DNA of 64,000 bases from an uncultured Alistipes sp. (GTDB lineage Bacteria > Bacteroidota > Bacteroidia > Bacteroidales > Rikenellaceae): the NCBI GenBank assembly GCA_947623305.1, contig CANQGQ010000004.1:91214-155213 (forward strand), in the 5' to 3' direction. Below, in pieces: positions 53,043 to 61,968 of the stretch. Each line of letters starts with the position of its first letter. Positions within the stretch are counted from its first letter, which is position 1. The position numbers and the translations under genes are program-made. The notes beneath the pieces are model-generated. The model was not told where the DNA came from, did not search any database, and saw only the letters and a program-made list of their open reading frames with translations.

Positions 53043-53980
53043 GCGAGATAAGCGATATAAATCGCTAAGAAAATCGCCCCTTCCGTACGGTCGATCGCCT
53101 TGCGGCGGAAGGTGAAGGCCGCCACGAAAAGCACCGCCGCACTCAACACCACCATCGACACGTCGACAATCGTGATATTGCCCAACGAAAGCGGACGGAT
53201 GGTCGCACTCAAGCCCAGAATCAACAGAATATTGGCGATATTCGAACCGAGCACGTTGCCCAATGCCATTTCGGCCCGTCCCTTCAACAACGACACGACC
53301 GACGAGGCCAATTCAGGCAGGGAGGTGCCTCCGGCGACGAGCGTAATGGCGATGACCGATTCGCTCACGCCCAGACTGCGGGCGATTCGGGTCGCCCCGT
53401 CGAGGAACAGTTCGCCGCCGCCGATCAATGCGCCCAATCCGCCGACAATCATCACGACAGCGAGCCACAACCGCATAGGCGGTTTTTCGTTCGACGGATG
53501 TTCTTCTGTCGCCGGCCGCTCCGTATGCCGCACCGTGTACCACATCAACAAAATGTACAACACGAACATGCCGATGCCTTCGGCCCGACCGATGCGGTCG
53601 GCATCGCCGAACCCGAGTATCCGGTCGCAAGCCACGAACAACAGCAGCAGCGCACCGATCATCCCGAAAGGAATGTCGCGCCGGATGTTGCCCGAAGTGA
53701 GCGGCAGCGGCCGGATCAAGGCGCAAATGCCGACGATGACGAAAACGTTGAAGATATTGGAACCGACCACATTGCCGATCGCCACATCGGTCTTTCCGGC
53801 GATCGCGGAGAGCACCGAAACAACCAATTCGGGGGTCGACGTTCCGACAGCGATGACCGTCAATCCGATGATGAATTCCGGAACGCGGAACCGTTTGGCC
53901 ACGGCAGCCGAACCGTCGGTCAGGAAATTGGCCCCGCCGAGAATCAGAACGAGACCGAGCACTAAATAAAAAATCGTCAT
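53024..53980 (-). CDS. Ca2+/Na+ exchanger, CaCA family (YrbG-like)
   Basis: 318 residues with about ten membrane helices and the two internal alpha repeats, GTSTPELVVSVLSAIAGKTD and GGTSLPELASSVVSLLKGRA, each followed by GNVVGSNIFN or GNVLGSNIAN. It exchanges cations such as Ca2+ for Na+ or H+ across the inner membrane. Last gene of the rlmD-zupT-exchanger run, 12 bp after the ZIP gene. 3' end overlaps convergent mutY. Confidence 0.94.
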   Translation of the reverse strand: MTIFYLVLGLVLILGGANFLTDGSAAVAKRFRVPEFIIGLTVIAVGTSTPELVVSVLSAIAGKTDVAIGNVVGSNIFNVFVIVGICALIRPLPLTSGNIRRDIPFGMIGALLLLFVACDRILGFGDADRIGRAEGIGMFVLYILLMWYTVRHTERPATEEHPSNEKPPMRLWLAVVMIVGGLGALIGGGELFLDGATRIARSLGVSESVIAITLVAGGTSLPELASSVVSLLKGRAEMALGNVLGSNIANILLILGLSATIRPLSLGNITIVDVSMVVLSAAVLFVAAFTFRRKAIDRTEGAIFLAIYIAYLAYLLSK

Positions 53981-53992
53981 AAAGCAATCCGA

Positions 53993-54796
53993 CTATTTCA
54001 ACATCAATAAACTAACAGCCATCAAGGCCATACCCGAAAAGACCCCGTAAATCGCTGTATGCGCCTCGCCGTATTCGCGGGCGGCGGGCAACAGCTCGTC
54101 GATGGAGATGAAGACCATGATTCCGGCGACGCCCGCCAGCACACATCCCATCAACGTGGGGGTCATGAAGGGCATCAGAACCGCCCAAGCCAGCAACGCA
54201 CCGACCGGCTCGGCCAACCCCGACAACAACGATAACAAAAAGGCCTTTTTCCGGCTGCCCGTGGCGTAAAATACCGGCACCGAAACGGCGATGCCCTCCG
54301 GAATGTTGTGAATCGCAATCGCCACGGCAATAGCGACGCCCAACGTACGGTTGTCCATCGCAGCCGTGAACGTGGCAATGCCTTCGGGAAAATTATGGAT
54401 AGCGATGGCCAGTGCCGTTACGAGCCCCATGCGCATGAGTTTCGGATTGTGCGGACGGCGCTTCATTTCCTCGACGCGGTGCGCCTCGTGCGGATTCTCG
54501 ACCGACGGGACAATGCGGTCGATGATGCCGATCAACAGGATGCCTGCAAAAAAGGCGGCCACCGTAAGGAACTGTCCCATTCGCCCAGACCACACCTCGG
54601 AAAGCGCCGCATCGGCCTGTGCGAACAATTCGACGAACGACACGTAAACCATCACTCCGCCCGACAAGCCGAGCGAAAACGAAAGCAACCGTTTGTTCGT
54701 ATGTTTGGCGAAGAAAGCGACGGCGCTGCCGATGCCGGTCGCCAAACCGGCGCCGAGCGTCAACAAAAACGGAAGAATCATCGACTGTTGTTCCAT
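53993..54796 (-). CDS. ZIP-family divalent metal transporter (ZupT-like)
   Basis: 267 residues with about eight membrane helices. Metal-site motifs are AIAIHNFPEGIATF (helix IV) and AIAIHNIPEGIAVSVP (helix V), plus a histidine-poor loop after helix III. It brings Zn2+ or other divalent ions into the cytoplasm. ATG 54796 is used; an upstream TTG at 54808 is unlikely. Lies 27 bp after rlmD and 12 bp before the CaCA gene. Confidence 0.94.
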   Translation of the reverse strand: MEQQSMILPFLLTLGAGLATGIGSAVAFFAKHTNKRLLSFSLGLSGGVMVYVSFVELFAQADAALSEVWSGRMGQFLTVAAFFAGILLIGIIDRIVPSVENPHEAHRVEEMKRRPHNPKLMRMGLVTALAIAIHNFPEGIATFTAAMDNRTLGVAIAVAIAIHNIPEGIAVSVPVFYATGSRKKAFLLSLLSGLAEPVGALLAWAVLMPFMTPTLMGCVLAGVAGIMVFISIDELLPAAREYGEAHTAIYGVFSGMALMAVSLLMLK

Positions 54797-54823
54797 CGCT
54801 TCGGGCAACGTACAAAAAAGGTG

Positions 54824-56251
54824 CTACGGTTGGGGATCGGTATCGCGGCGCACGAGCTTCACGACATTCTCCACATGATGCGTATGGGGGAACATATCGA
54901 CCGGCTGCACCGCGGCGACCCGATAATCGGCATCGAACAAGGCCAGGTCGCGCGCCTGCGTGGCTGGATTGCAGCTCACGTAAACGATCCGCGACGGTGC
55001 AGCCCGCCGAATCACCTCGATGACCGGCTCGTCGACGCCGGCCCGCGGCGGATCGAGAATGATGACGTCGGGATGGCCGTTGCGATTCACGAAGTCGTCG
55101 TTCAGCACCTCTTTCATGTCGCCCGCATAGAAAACCGTATTGCCGATTCCGTTCAACTCCGAATTGATCCGTGCATCGGCGATGGCCTCGGGGACGTATT
55201 CGATCCCCACGACGCGGGCACAACGCGAAGCGCAGAAGTTGGCGATGGTGCCCGTACCGGTATAGAGGTCGTAGAGTACATCGGCGGGTTGCAGGTCGGC
55301 AAACGAACGGGCCACCTTGTAGAGTTCGTAGGCCTGCGTCGAATTGGTCTGATAGAAGGATTTCGGCCCTACCTTGAAGTACAGCCCCTCCATCTCCTCG
55401 ACGATATGATCTTTGCCGCGATACAGCACGGGGTCGAGATCGGCCGTCGAATCGTTGAGTTTCGTATTGACGACGTAGAACAACGAGGTGATTGCGGGAA
55501 ATACGCCCGCAAGATGATCCAACAAGGCGTCGATCTTCGGACGGTCGTCCGCACCGAACACTACGATGACCATCACTTCGCCGGTCGAAGCGGTACGGAC
55601 GGTCAGATTGCGCATCAACCCCGTATGCTCGCGGGCGTTGTGGAATGTGTAACCGTGTTCGAGGCAGAAGCGTTTGACCTCCGAGCGGATTCCGTTCGAC
55701 GGATCGGGCTGCAACCAACATTTGCGAATGTCCAATACCTTGTCGAACCGGTCGGGGATATGGAATCCGGCGGCAGGCCCGGCTTCGAGTTCGCCGGCGG
55801 CAGCGATCTCCTCGCGCGTCAGCCACCGGCGGTCGGCGAAAGTGAATTCCAGCTTGTTACGATAGAATTGCGTTCGGGCCGACCCCAGACAAGGAGCGAT
55901 TTCGGGCAATTCGATCTTCCCGATACGGGTCAATTGGTCGCGCACCTGGGCGGTCTTGAAAGCCAGTTGTTCTTCGTAGGGCAGACTTTGCCATTTGCAA
56001 CCGCCGCATGTGCCGAAATGTTCGCAGAACGGCTCGGTACGCTTCGGAGATTTCCGCACGTAACGGACGACGTATCCCTCCATGTAACGCCGACGTTTGC
56101 AGCGGATCTGCACGTCGACGACATCGCCCGGGACGGTCATCGGAACGAATACAACGACGTCGTTCCAACGGCCCATCGCCTTGCCTTCGGCAGCGAGCGT
56201 CGTGATTTCGAGCCCTTCGATCAGCGGATAATTCGCTTTTTTTCTTGCCAT
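54824..56251 (-). CDS. rlmD: 23S rRNA (uracil-1939-C5)-methyltransferase
   Basis: 475 residues. An N-terminal TRAM domain (about 8-66) is followed by the iron-sulfur cysteines C76-x5-C82-x2-C85 and C178. The SAM-binding Rossmann region has DLYTGTGTIANFCA and the catalytic part has ILDPPRAG and SCNPATQARDL, whose cysteine attacks C6 of uracil. It belongs to the RumA/RlmD group; RlmC-type specificity cannot be excluded. The promoter TATCTTTG lies in the left arm of the inverted repeat. Confidence 0.93.
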   Translation of the reverse strand: MARKKANYPLIEGLEITTLAAEGKAMGRWNDVVVFVPMTVPGDVVDVQIRCKRRRYMEGYVVRYVRKSPKRTEPFCEHFGTCGGCKWQSLPYEEQLAFKTAQVRDQLTRIGKIELPEIAPCLGSARTQFYRNKLEFTFADRRWLTREEIAAAGELEAGPAAGFHIPDRFDKVLDIRKCWLQPDPSNGIRSEVKRFCLEHGYTFHNAREHTGLMRNLTVRTASTGEVMVIVVFGADDRPKIDALLDHLAGVFPAITSLFYVVNTKLNDSTADLDPVLYRGKDHIVEEMEGLYFKVGPKSFYQTNSTQAYELYKVARSFADLQPADVLYDLYTGTGTIANFCASRCARVVGIEYVPEAIADARINSELNGIGNTVFYAGDMKEVLNDDFVNRNGHPDVIILDPPRAGVDEPVIEVIRRAAPSRIVYVSCNPATQARDLALFDADYRVAAVQPVDMFPHTHHVENVVKLVRRDTDPQP

Positions 56252-56269
56252 GAGATTCGATTTTTCGGG

Positions 56270-56379
56270 ACAAAGATACGAAAAGCCGAGTTTTTATTAG
56301 CGCGGTAGACCGTTATTTTGCTTTCGGCGGTCATCTTCGCTTCCGGTTTACTTTTGCCGAGGCGCAGTATCTTCGACGA
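56270..56379 (-). repeat. Long inverted repeat, left arm
   Basis: 110 bp that match the reverse complement of 56663-56773 with a single-base indel. Read on the minus strand it has the promoter-repeat features: CTTCGTCGAAGATACTGCGC near its inner end and TATCTTTG (56278-56271) near its outer end as the -7 of rlmD. It lacks the hairpin seen in the other copies. Confidence 0.9.
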
Positions 56380-56662
56380 AGCCAAAGGTAGAAAGAATCG
56401 GTCAATTCGATACGATTCTCGGTAGAAAACCGCCGAATAAACGGATACCTATATTATATATAGGTGCGAAAAGCGATCCGAACCATAACGCAGTCTGCCG
56501 CACAAGAAACCGCTTTCAAAATCAGAAACACGGTAGACATCCATCGCGCTAATAAAATTTTCGTTTATTAAACGCGGCTCTCCAGAGCCGCGCGAGCCAC
56601 AGCCTCGGCGGGCGAAGGCTCGCTACGCTCACCTCGCAGGCTGCGTCCCGCGATATACTTAA
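56380..56662. other. Spacer between the inverted repeats, no gene
   Basis: 283 bp with no recognisable CDS. It contains a dyad ACCTATAT-TAT-ATATAGGT (56447-56465), a perfect hairpin CGCGGCTC-TCCA-GAGCCGCG (56573-56592) and a partial match to the arms (CGCGCTAATAAAA, about 56545-56557). Confidence 0.6.
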
Positions 56663-56773
56663 TCGTCGAAGATACTGCGCCTCGGCAAAAGTAAACCGGA
56701 AGCGAAGATGACCGCCGAAAGCAAAATAACGGTCTACCGCGCTAATAAAAACTCGGCTTTTTCGTATCTTTGT
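56663..56773 (+). repeat. Long inverted repeat, right arm
   Basis: 111 bp, inverted copy of 56270-56379. It ends CGGCTTTTTCGTATCTTTGT, whose TATCTTTG (56765-56772) serves as the -7 of the MBL hydrolase gene at 56805. Confidence 0.9.
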
Positions 56774-56804
56774 CAAAAAGAAGGTTTCGCAAAACTGTAA
56801 ATCC

Positions 56805-57473
56805 ATGAAAATCGCTGCGCTGACTTTCAATCCGATTCAGGAAAACACCTATATCGCATGGGATGATACGGCAGAATGCGTCATCATCGACGCCGGCAAC
56901 GCCTCGCCCCGCGAAGACGCGGCCTTGGACAACTTCATCGCCGAACACGCGCTGCATCCGGTGATGGCCGTGAATACCCACGGCCATTTCGACCATACGT
57001 TAGGTGTGGCGCATGTCAAACAACGCTACGGCATCCCGTTCGCCGTGTCGTTCAAAGACCGTTTCCTGCTGGAAGGAGCCTCGGCGAGCGGTTCGGTATT
57101 CGGCGTGCAAGTCGGGACGCTACCCATCGGCGATGTCGATCTGGATACGATGCACGAGGTAAAATTCGGCCACACGACGCTGCAAGTCATCCCCACGCCC
57201 GGGCATACACCGGGCCACGTGGCCCTCTATGACCCCGAATCGAAATCGCTCTTCACGGGCGATACGCTCTTCCGCGAAAGCATCGGCCGAACCGACCTCC
57301 CGGGCGGCGACTATTCGTGGATCATGCGCTCCATCATGGATCGCATCCTGCCGCTCGGCGATGACGTGAAAATCTACCCGGGCCACGGCCCCGAAACCGA
57401 TCTCGGACACGAAACCATGTACAATCCGTTCATCGTCGAAGTGCTGAACGACGAGGTGAACTACCGGCAATAA
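56805..57473 (+). CDS. MBL-fold metallo-hydrolase, glyoxalase II-like
   Basis: 222 residues. Metal motif [11 protein letters not shown] (H-x-H-x-D-H), further ligands in [10 protein letters not shown], the bridging Asp in [13 protein letters not shown] and the final His in [14 protein letters not shown]. It fits the hydroxyacylglutathione-hydrolase-like/YcbL group that hydrolyses thioesters; the substrate is not fixed. The first of three closely spaced genes with trmD (5 bp) and lpxB (7 bp). Confidence 0.9.
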   Translation: MKIAALTFNPIQENTYIAWDDTAECVIIDAGNASPREDAALDNFIAEHALHPVMAVNTHGHFDHTLGVAHVKQRYGIPFAVSFKDRFLLEGASASGSVFGVQVGTLPIGDVDLDTMHEVKFGHTTLQVIPTPGHTPGHVALYDPESKSLFTGDTLFRESIGRTDLPGGDYSWIMRSIMDRILPLGDDVKIYPGHGPETDLGHETMYNPFIVEVLNDEVNYRQ

Positions 57474-57478
57474 CCCTC

Positions 57479-58156
57479 ATGCGCATTGATATACTGACCG
57501 TCGTTCCCGAACTGCTCGCCTCGCCGCTCAACGAATCCATTCTGAAACGGGCCCAACAAAAGGGGCTCGTCGAAATCGTCGTCCACAACCTCCACGACTA
57601 TGCCCACGACAAACGCAAGACTACCGACGACTATCCGTTCGGCGGCGAAGCGGGCATGGTCATGAAGTGCGAACCGGTTTTCGAACTGGTCGAGAAGCTG
57701 CAAGCGGAACGCCCTTACGACGAAATCATCTACACCTCGCCCGACGGCCTCCCCTACGACCAACACGAAGCCAACCGGCTCTCGACGCTGGAAAACATCA
57801 TCATCTTGTGCGGCCATTACAAGGGCATCGACTACCGCATCCGCGAACACCTGATTACGCGCGAAATCTCCATCGGCGATTATGTGCTGACGGGAGGCGA
57901 ACTGGCCGCCTGCATCATCGCCGATTCGGTGGTGCGCATCCTCCCGGGAGCCATCGGAGACGAAACGTCGGCCCTGACCGATTCGTTCCAGGACAATCTG
58001 CTTTCGGCACCGGACTATACCCGACCGGCCGAATTTCGGGGTTGGCGCGTGCCGGATGTGCTGCTGTCGGGCAATTTCGCGGAGATCGCCAAGTGGCAGG
58101 AAGAACAGGCCTACGAACGGACGAAACGGCTGCGGCCGGATTTGTTGGATAAATAA
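57479..58156 (+). CDS. trmD: tRNA (guanine-37-N1)-methyltransferase
   Basis: 225 residues. [20 protein letters not shown] is the usual start. The deep-trefoil-knot SAM site is [18 protein letters not shown] and [14 protein letters not shown], and the catalytic region has [19 protein letters not shown]. Methylates N1 of G37 in tRNAs reading CNN codons to prevent frameshifts. It sits 5 bp after the MBL gene and 7 bp before lpxB, not with the ribosomal genes it accompanies in Proteobacteria. Confidence 0.97.
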   Translation: MRIDILTVVPELLASPLNESILKRAQQKGLVEIVVHNLHDYAHDKRKTTDDYPFGGEAGMVMKCEPVFELVEKLQAERPYDEIIYTSPDGLPYDQHEANRLSTLENIIILCGHYKGIDYRIREHLITREISIGDYVLTGGELAACIIADSVVRILPGAIGDETSALTDSFQDNLLSAPDYTRPAEFRGWRVPDVLLSGNFAEIAKWQEEQAYERTKRLRPDLLDK

Positions 58157-58163
58157 GAACATC

Positions 58164-59291
58164 ATGAAATACTACCTCTTGGCCGGCGAGCCGTCGGGCG
58201 ACCTGCACGGCGCGAACCTGATAAAAGGGCTGCAAAAAGCCGATCCCGAAGCCCGATTCCGATTCTGGGGCGGCGACTTGATGGCGGAGGCGGGCGGAGC
58301 GGAAAATTTAGCGAAGCACTATCGCGAAACTTCGTTCTTCGGCATCGTCCAGGTGCTGAAAAATCTGCGAACCATCTGTCGACAGATGCGGGAATGTCAG
58401 ACGGATGTCGCGGCCTATGCCCCCGATGCGCTGATTCTGGTCGATTACCCGGGCTTCAACATGAAGATGGCGCGCTGGGCCAAAGCGCACGGCATCCGCA
58501 CCGTCTACTACATCGCACCCAAAGTCTGGGCTTGGCGCGAATGGCGCATCAAAAGCATCCGCCGATTCGTCGATCTGCTGTTGATTATCTTCCCGTTCGA
58601 GCGCAAATACTTCGCACGAAAGGGTATCCGAGCTGTTTTCGAAGGCAATCCGCTGGAAGATGCCATCGAGGCGCGCCGCCCCATTCTGCCGACCCCCGAA
58701 GCCTTCCGCAAACAGAACGGACTGGACGACCGCCCCATTATCGCCCTGCTGGCCGGCAGCCGACGCGGAGAAATCCGCGACAATCTGCCGCTGATGGCCC
58801 GACTGTCGGAAAAATTTCCCGACCGGCAGTTCGTCGTGGCAGGCGTTCACTGGCTCGACCGGTCGCTCTACGAGAAATACATGGCCGGCAGCTCCATCCG
58901 TTATGTCTGCGATCAGACCTACGAGACGCTCGCAGCGGCCGAAGCAGCCGTCGTAACCTCCGGCACGGCGACCCTCGAAACGGCCCTCCTCGGCATACCG
59001 GAGGTCGTGGTTTACCGCACGTTGTGGTTTCAAGTCAAACTGCAACCCTATGTGCTGAACGTACCGTGGGTTTCGCTCGTGAATCTCAATCTCGAACGGG
59101 AATCGGTGGCGGAGATCATCCAGTCGGATCTCGACATCGCCCGAGCGGAACGCGAACTGCATGCCATCCTGCAAGGCGGTGAAAAACGCGCCCGCATGCT
59201 GGCGGATTTCGAAGAACTGCGCAACATCATCGGAGGTCCGGGCGCAAGCGATCGGTTCGCCCGCCGGATCGTTGAATTTCTCCGTCGATAA
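58164..59291 (+). CDS. lpxB: Lipid-A-disaccharide synthase
   Basis: 375 residues. MKYYLLAGEPSGDLHGANLI is the conserved LpxB N-terminus, followed by LVDYPGFNMKMARWA, YYIAPKVWAWREWR and the donor-site region LLAGSRRGEIRDNLP and VTSGTATLETALLG. Peripheral inner-membrane GT19 enzyme that joins UDP-2,3-diacylglucosamine to lipid X. An in-frame upstream extension to 58056 falls inside trmD and is rejected. A strong terminator follows. Confidence 0.97.
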   Translation: MKYYLLAGEPSGDLHGANLIKGLQKADPEARFRFWGGDLMAEAGGAENLAKHYRETSFFGIVQVLKNLRTICRQMRECQTDVAAYAPDALILVDYPGFNMKMARWAKAHGIRTVYYIAPKVWAWREWRIKSIRRFVDLLLIIFPFERKYFARKGIRAVFEGNPLEDAIEARRPILPTPEAFRKQNGLDDRPIIALLAGSRRGEIRDNLPLMARLSEKFPDRQFVVAGVHWLDRSLYEKYMAGSSIRYVCDQTYETLAAAEAAVVTSGTATLETALLGIPEVVVYRTLWFQVKLQPYVLNVPWVSLVNLNLERESVAEIIQSDLDIARAERELHAILQGGEKRARMLADFEELRNIIGGPGASDRFARRIVEFLRR

Positions 59292-59320
59292 CCCCGCTGT
59301 AAAAAATCGTGTCGGTTCAT

Positions 59321-59358
59321 AAAAAAAGGAACTGCGAAAAATTCGCAGTTCCTTTTTT
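59321..59358 (+). terminator. Terminator after lpxB
   Basis: GGAACTGCGAA (59328-59338) pairs with TTCGCAGTTCC (59342-59352), with A-run on the left and T-run on the right. Confidence 0.9.
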
Positions 59359-59534
59359 CATGCGCGCGACCGAAGATTTCGTATGTACGGAATCCGCCGG
59401 CGAACGCCCCATCCGCCGACCGTCCGAGCCAAGAAAAACCCGTCCCGAAAAACGATCTGCGAGCGACCGTTTTACACCTTCGAATACCCCGCCGTTTCTT
59501 GCCGAAAAGCGTGTCGAATCTATCCGGTTTTTTC

Positions 59535-59542
59535 TATCTTTG
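59535..59542 (+). promoter_or_regulatory. -7 promoter element for recombinase gene
   Basis: TATCTTTG, an exact consensus match, 46 bp before the ATG at 59589. The preceding 59359-59534 stretch has no gene and no att-like repeat that I can recognise. Confidence 0.55.
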
Positions 59543-59588
59543 CACTACGATTCATCTGTAAGTTGTTCGGTAGTTGTGTGCAAATCGT

Positions 59589-60824
59589 ATGAACAATTTC
59601 ATGTACTATTACTCGAAAGACGGCGTAACCGTAACGGTCATCCTCGATGCCCGACGTGCGCTCGCCAATGGGAACTACCCCATCAAAACACGTGTAACCT
59701 ATCGCCGCATGCACGTTTATTACCCGACCGGCAAGAATCTGTCGCAAGCCGACTGGCAACGGCTGAGCACCACACGCATGCGATCGCTGCTGGCCCTCCG
59801 GAGAGATGTGGAAAGCAGTTTCAATCTGGTGCGGGAGGCCGTCGAGGAACTCACCGACCGCGGTTGCTTTTCGTTCGGACTGCTCGACGCCCGTATCAAG
59901 GGATGCGGCACCAAAACCATTCTGGAGGCCATCGCAGCCCGTGAAGAAGAGCTACGCACCGCAGGACACATCAGTACGGCCGATATTTTTCGGGCGCTGC
60001 TGCGGGCCATGCGCGAATTTTCGAACCGGAATCTGCAATACCAGGACATTTCACCCTCGTGGCTGATGCGATTCGAGGATTTCATGCACGGCCAAGGCAA
60101 AAGCCAAACGACCATCGCCATCTACATGCGGGCGCTGCGCGGGATATTCAACCGAGCGCGGGCGGACGGCATCATCAAGGAGATGCAATATCCGTTCGGA
60201 CAGGGGCGCTATGCGATCCAGGAGGGAACGGGCCGCAAGATGGCCCTCTCCATCAAACAGATAGGAGCGATCGCCAAGTTCGACAACGGCAAGGATTCGA
60301 CGCTCCGATACCGCGACTACTGGCTGTTTCTCTACCTCTGCAACGGCCTGAATGTCGCCGATTTCGTTCAACTGCGCTATCGCGACATCCAGAACGGCGA
60401 ACTCTCCTACGTCCGTCAGAAGACCCGACACCGAACGAAATCGGTACGGCCGATTCGGGCCATCGTCGTCCCGCTGATGCAGGAGATCATCCGGAAATGG
60501 GGCAATCCCCCATCGCCGAACAACTACATCTTCCCTGTGCTGGAGGGCAAGGAGACGGCCGTGCAACTGAAAACCAAAACCAAAACCCTCACCCGCACCA
60601 TCAACCGGCGCATGCAAAAAATAGCCGATGCCCTCGGCATCGGCCATATTTCGACCTATACGGCCCGCCATACATTCGCTACGGTGCTCAAACGCGCCGG
60701 TGCCAATATCGCCTATATTTCGGAGAGTTTGGGCCACTCCGACATCAAGACGACGGAGAACTACCTCGCCTCGTTCGAACGCGAAGAACGGGAGAAAAAC
60801 GCCGCATTATTGACGCGGTTCTGA
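59589..60824 (+). CDS. Tyrosine recombinase, Bacteroidota integrase type
   Basis: 411 residues. An N-terminal arm-binding-like strand region (about 1-60) and a SAM-like core-binding domain (about 110-205) precede the catalytic domain (about 215-400). The C-terminal catalytic motifs are R360-H361 in YTARHTFATVLKRAG, H383 in SLGHSDIKTT and the nucleophile Y392 in TENYLASF. The usual first Arg falls at CNGLNVADFVQL, where N255 is found, as in IntDOT-like enzymes. ATG 59589 follows the promoter. No transposon genes surround it, so a chromosomal invertase or an orphan integrase are both possible. Confidence 0.88.
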   Translation: MNNFMYYYSKDGVTVTVILDARRALANGNYPIKTRVTYRRMHVYYPTGKNLSQADWQRLSTTRMRSLLALRRDVESSFNLVREAVEELTDRGCFSFGLLDARIKGCGTKTILEAIAAREEELRTAGHISTADIFRALLRAMREFSNRNLQYQDISPSWLMRFEDFMHGQGKSQTTIAIYMRALRGIFNRARADGIIKEMQYPFGQGRYAIQEGTGRKMALSIKQIGAIAKFDNGKDSTLRYRDYWLFLYLCNGLNVADFVQLRYRDIQNGELSYVRQKTRHRTKSVRPIRAIVVPLMQEIIRKWGNPPSPNNYIFPVLEGKETAVQLKTKTKTLTRTINRRMQKIADALGIGHISTYTARHTFATVLKRAGANIAYISESLGHSDIKTTENYLASFEREEREKNAALLTRF

Positions 60825-60860
60825 CCGCAGATTCGAAAAGGAAATTCAGCAAGGAGTCCA

Positions 60861-60894
60861 AAAAGGGGGCGTACTTTTTTGTACGCCCCCTTTT
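60861..60894. terminator. Bidirectional terminator, recombinase/korB
   Basis: GGGGGCGTAC (60865-60874) pairs with GTACGCCCCC (60881-60890), with an A-run on the left and TTTT on the right; it ends both convergent genes. Confidence 0.88.
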
Positions 60895-60932
60895 CCGGAC
60901 ATCGAGGCACGTCCGTTCCTATTCGATCGCGG

Positions 60933-61964
60933 CTACTCTACCTCCCAGGTCGCGCCGGAGCGCAACAAATCGTCCACGCAATGGATGTGGCTGGAAGCCT
61001 TCACCTCCTCGACCTGACGCTGGACGGCCGCATCGTAGACTACCGGATCCTCGACGTCGCGAATGACGCCCAAAGCCACCGGATAATCGGGATATTTCAT
61101 CGCCGCCAGCATCGAATGCAAGGTCGTATCGCGTCGATGCGCGTCGTGGACCAGAACGTCGTCCAACGTGTAACCGTCCTGTCCGATCGTTACGACCTTC
61201 AATTTCATCTCCTCGAAAACCAGCCCCTTTTGCTTGTCGGCCCCGAAAAGCATCTTTTCGCCGTGTCGCAACGTAATGGTGTGTTCGGCGCGCGTGGCCT
61301 TGTCGCCCGCGAACTGCGCATGGGTCTTATCGTTGAAAATGACGCAGTTCTGCAACATCTCGACCACCGACATGCCCGGATGTTTGGCCGCAGCGACCAG
61401 ACACTCTTTCGACAGGTTGACCTCCATATCGACCGAACGGGCGAAGAAAGTTCCTTTGGCACCGATGACCAATTCGCCCGGGTTGAACGGCTTTTCGACC
61501 GTCCCGTAAGGCGACGTCTTGGTGATTTTTCCTAATTTCGATGTGGGGGAATACTGACCTTTCGTAAGCCCGTAAATCTCATTGTTGAAAAGAATTACGT
61601 TCAGATCGACGTTGCGCCGGATGGCATGGATGAAGTGGTTCCCGCCGATAGCCAGCGAATCGCCATCGCCCGTACAAACCCATACGGCCAGATCGGGATT
61701 GGCCACCTTCACGCCCGTAGCGACGGCGTTGGCGCGGCCGTGCACGGAGTGGAATCCGAACGTTTTCATGTAATAGATGAAACGCGACGAACAACCGATG
61801 CCCGACACGAACGTAAACCGGTTATGCGGCGTATCGGTCGCATCGGCGATCTCGGGCAAAGCGCGTTGCACGGCGCTGAGAATGGCGTGATCGCCGCATC
61901 CGGGGCACCAGCGCACCTCCTGGTCGCTCTTGAAATCCGCGGGAGTATATTGATAACTTGCCAT
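60933..61964 (-). CDS. korB: 2-oxoacid:ferredoxin oxidoreductase beta subunit
   Basis: 343 residues. Thiamine diphosphate-binding region RWCPGCGDHAILSAVQ and the metal/TPP motif GDGDSLAIGGNHFIHAIRRN with NNEIYGLTKGQYSPTS. It pairs with the alpha/gamma subunit 4 bp upstream to oxidise 2-oxoglutarate (or a similar 2-oxoacid) and reduce ferredoxin. Two-subunit layout without a separate ferredoxin subunit favours KorAB, but the preferred oxoacid is inferred. Confidence 0.93.
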   Translation of the reverse strand: MASYQYTPADFKSDQEVRWCPGCGDHAILSAVQRALPEIADATDTPHNRFTFVSGIGCSSRFIYYMKTFGFHSVHGRANAVATGVKVANPDLAVWVCTGDGDSLAIGGNHFIHAIRRNVDLNVILFNNEIYGLTKGQYSPTSKLGKITKTSPYGTVEKPFNPGELVIGAKGTFFARSVDMEVNLSKECLVAAAKHPGMSVVEMLQNCVIFNDKTHAQFAGDKATRAEHTITLRHGEKMLFGADKQKGLVFEEMKLKVVTIGQDGYTLDDVLVHDAHRRDTTLHSMLAAMKYPDYPVALGVIRDVEDPVVYDAAVQRQVEEVKASSHIHCVDDLLRSGATWEVE

Positions 61965-61968
61965 AGTA

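Noticed and set aside
56380..56662. Possible insertion sequence between the inverted repeats
   Set aside because: No transposase reading frame, and no target-site duplication could be seen outside the arms.
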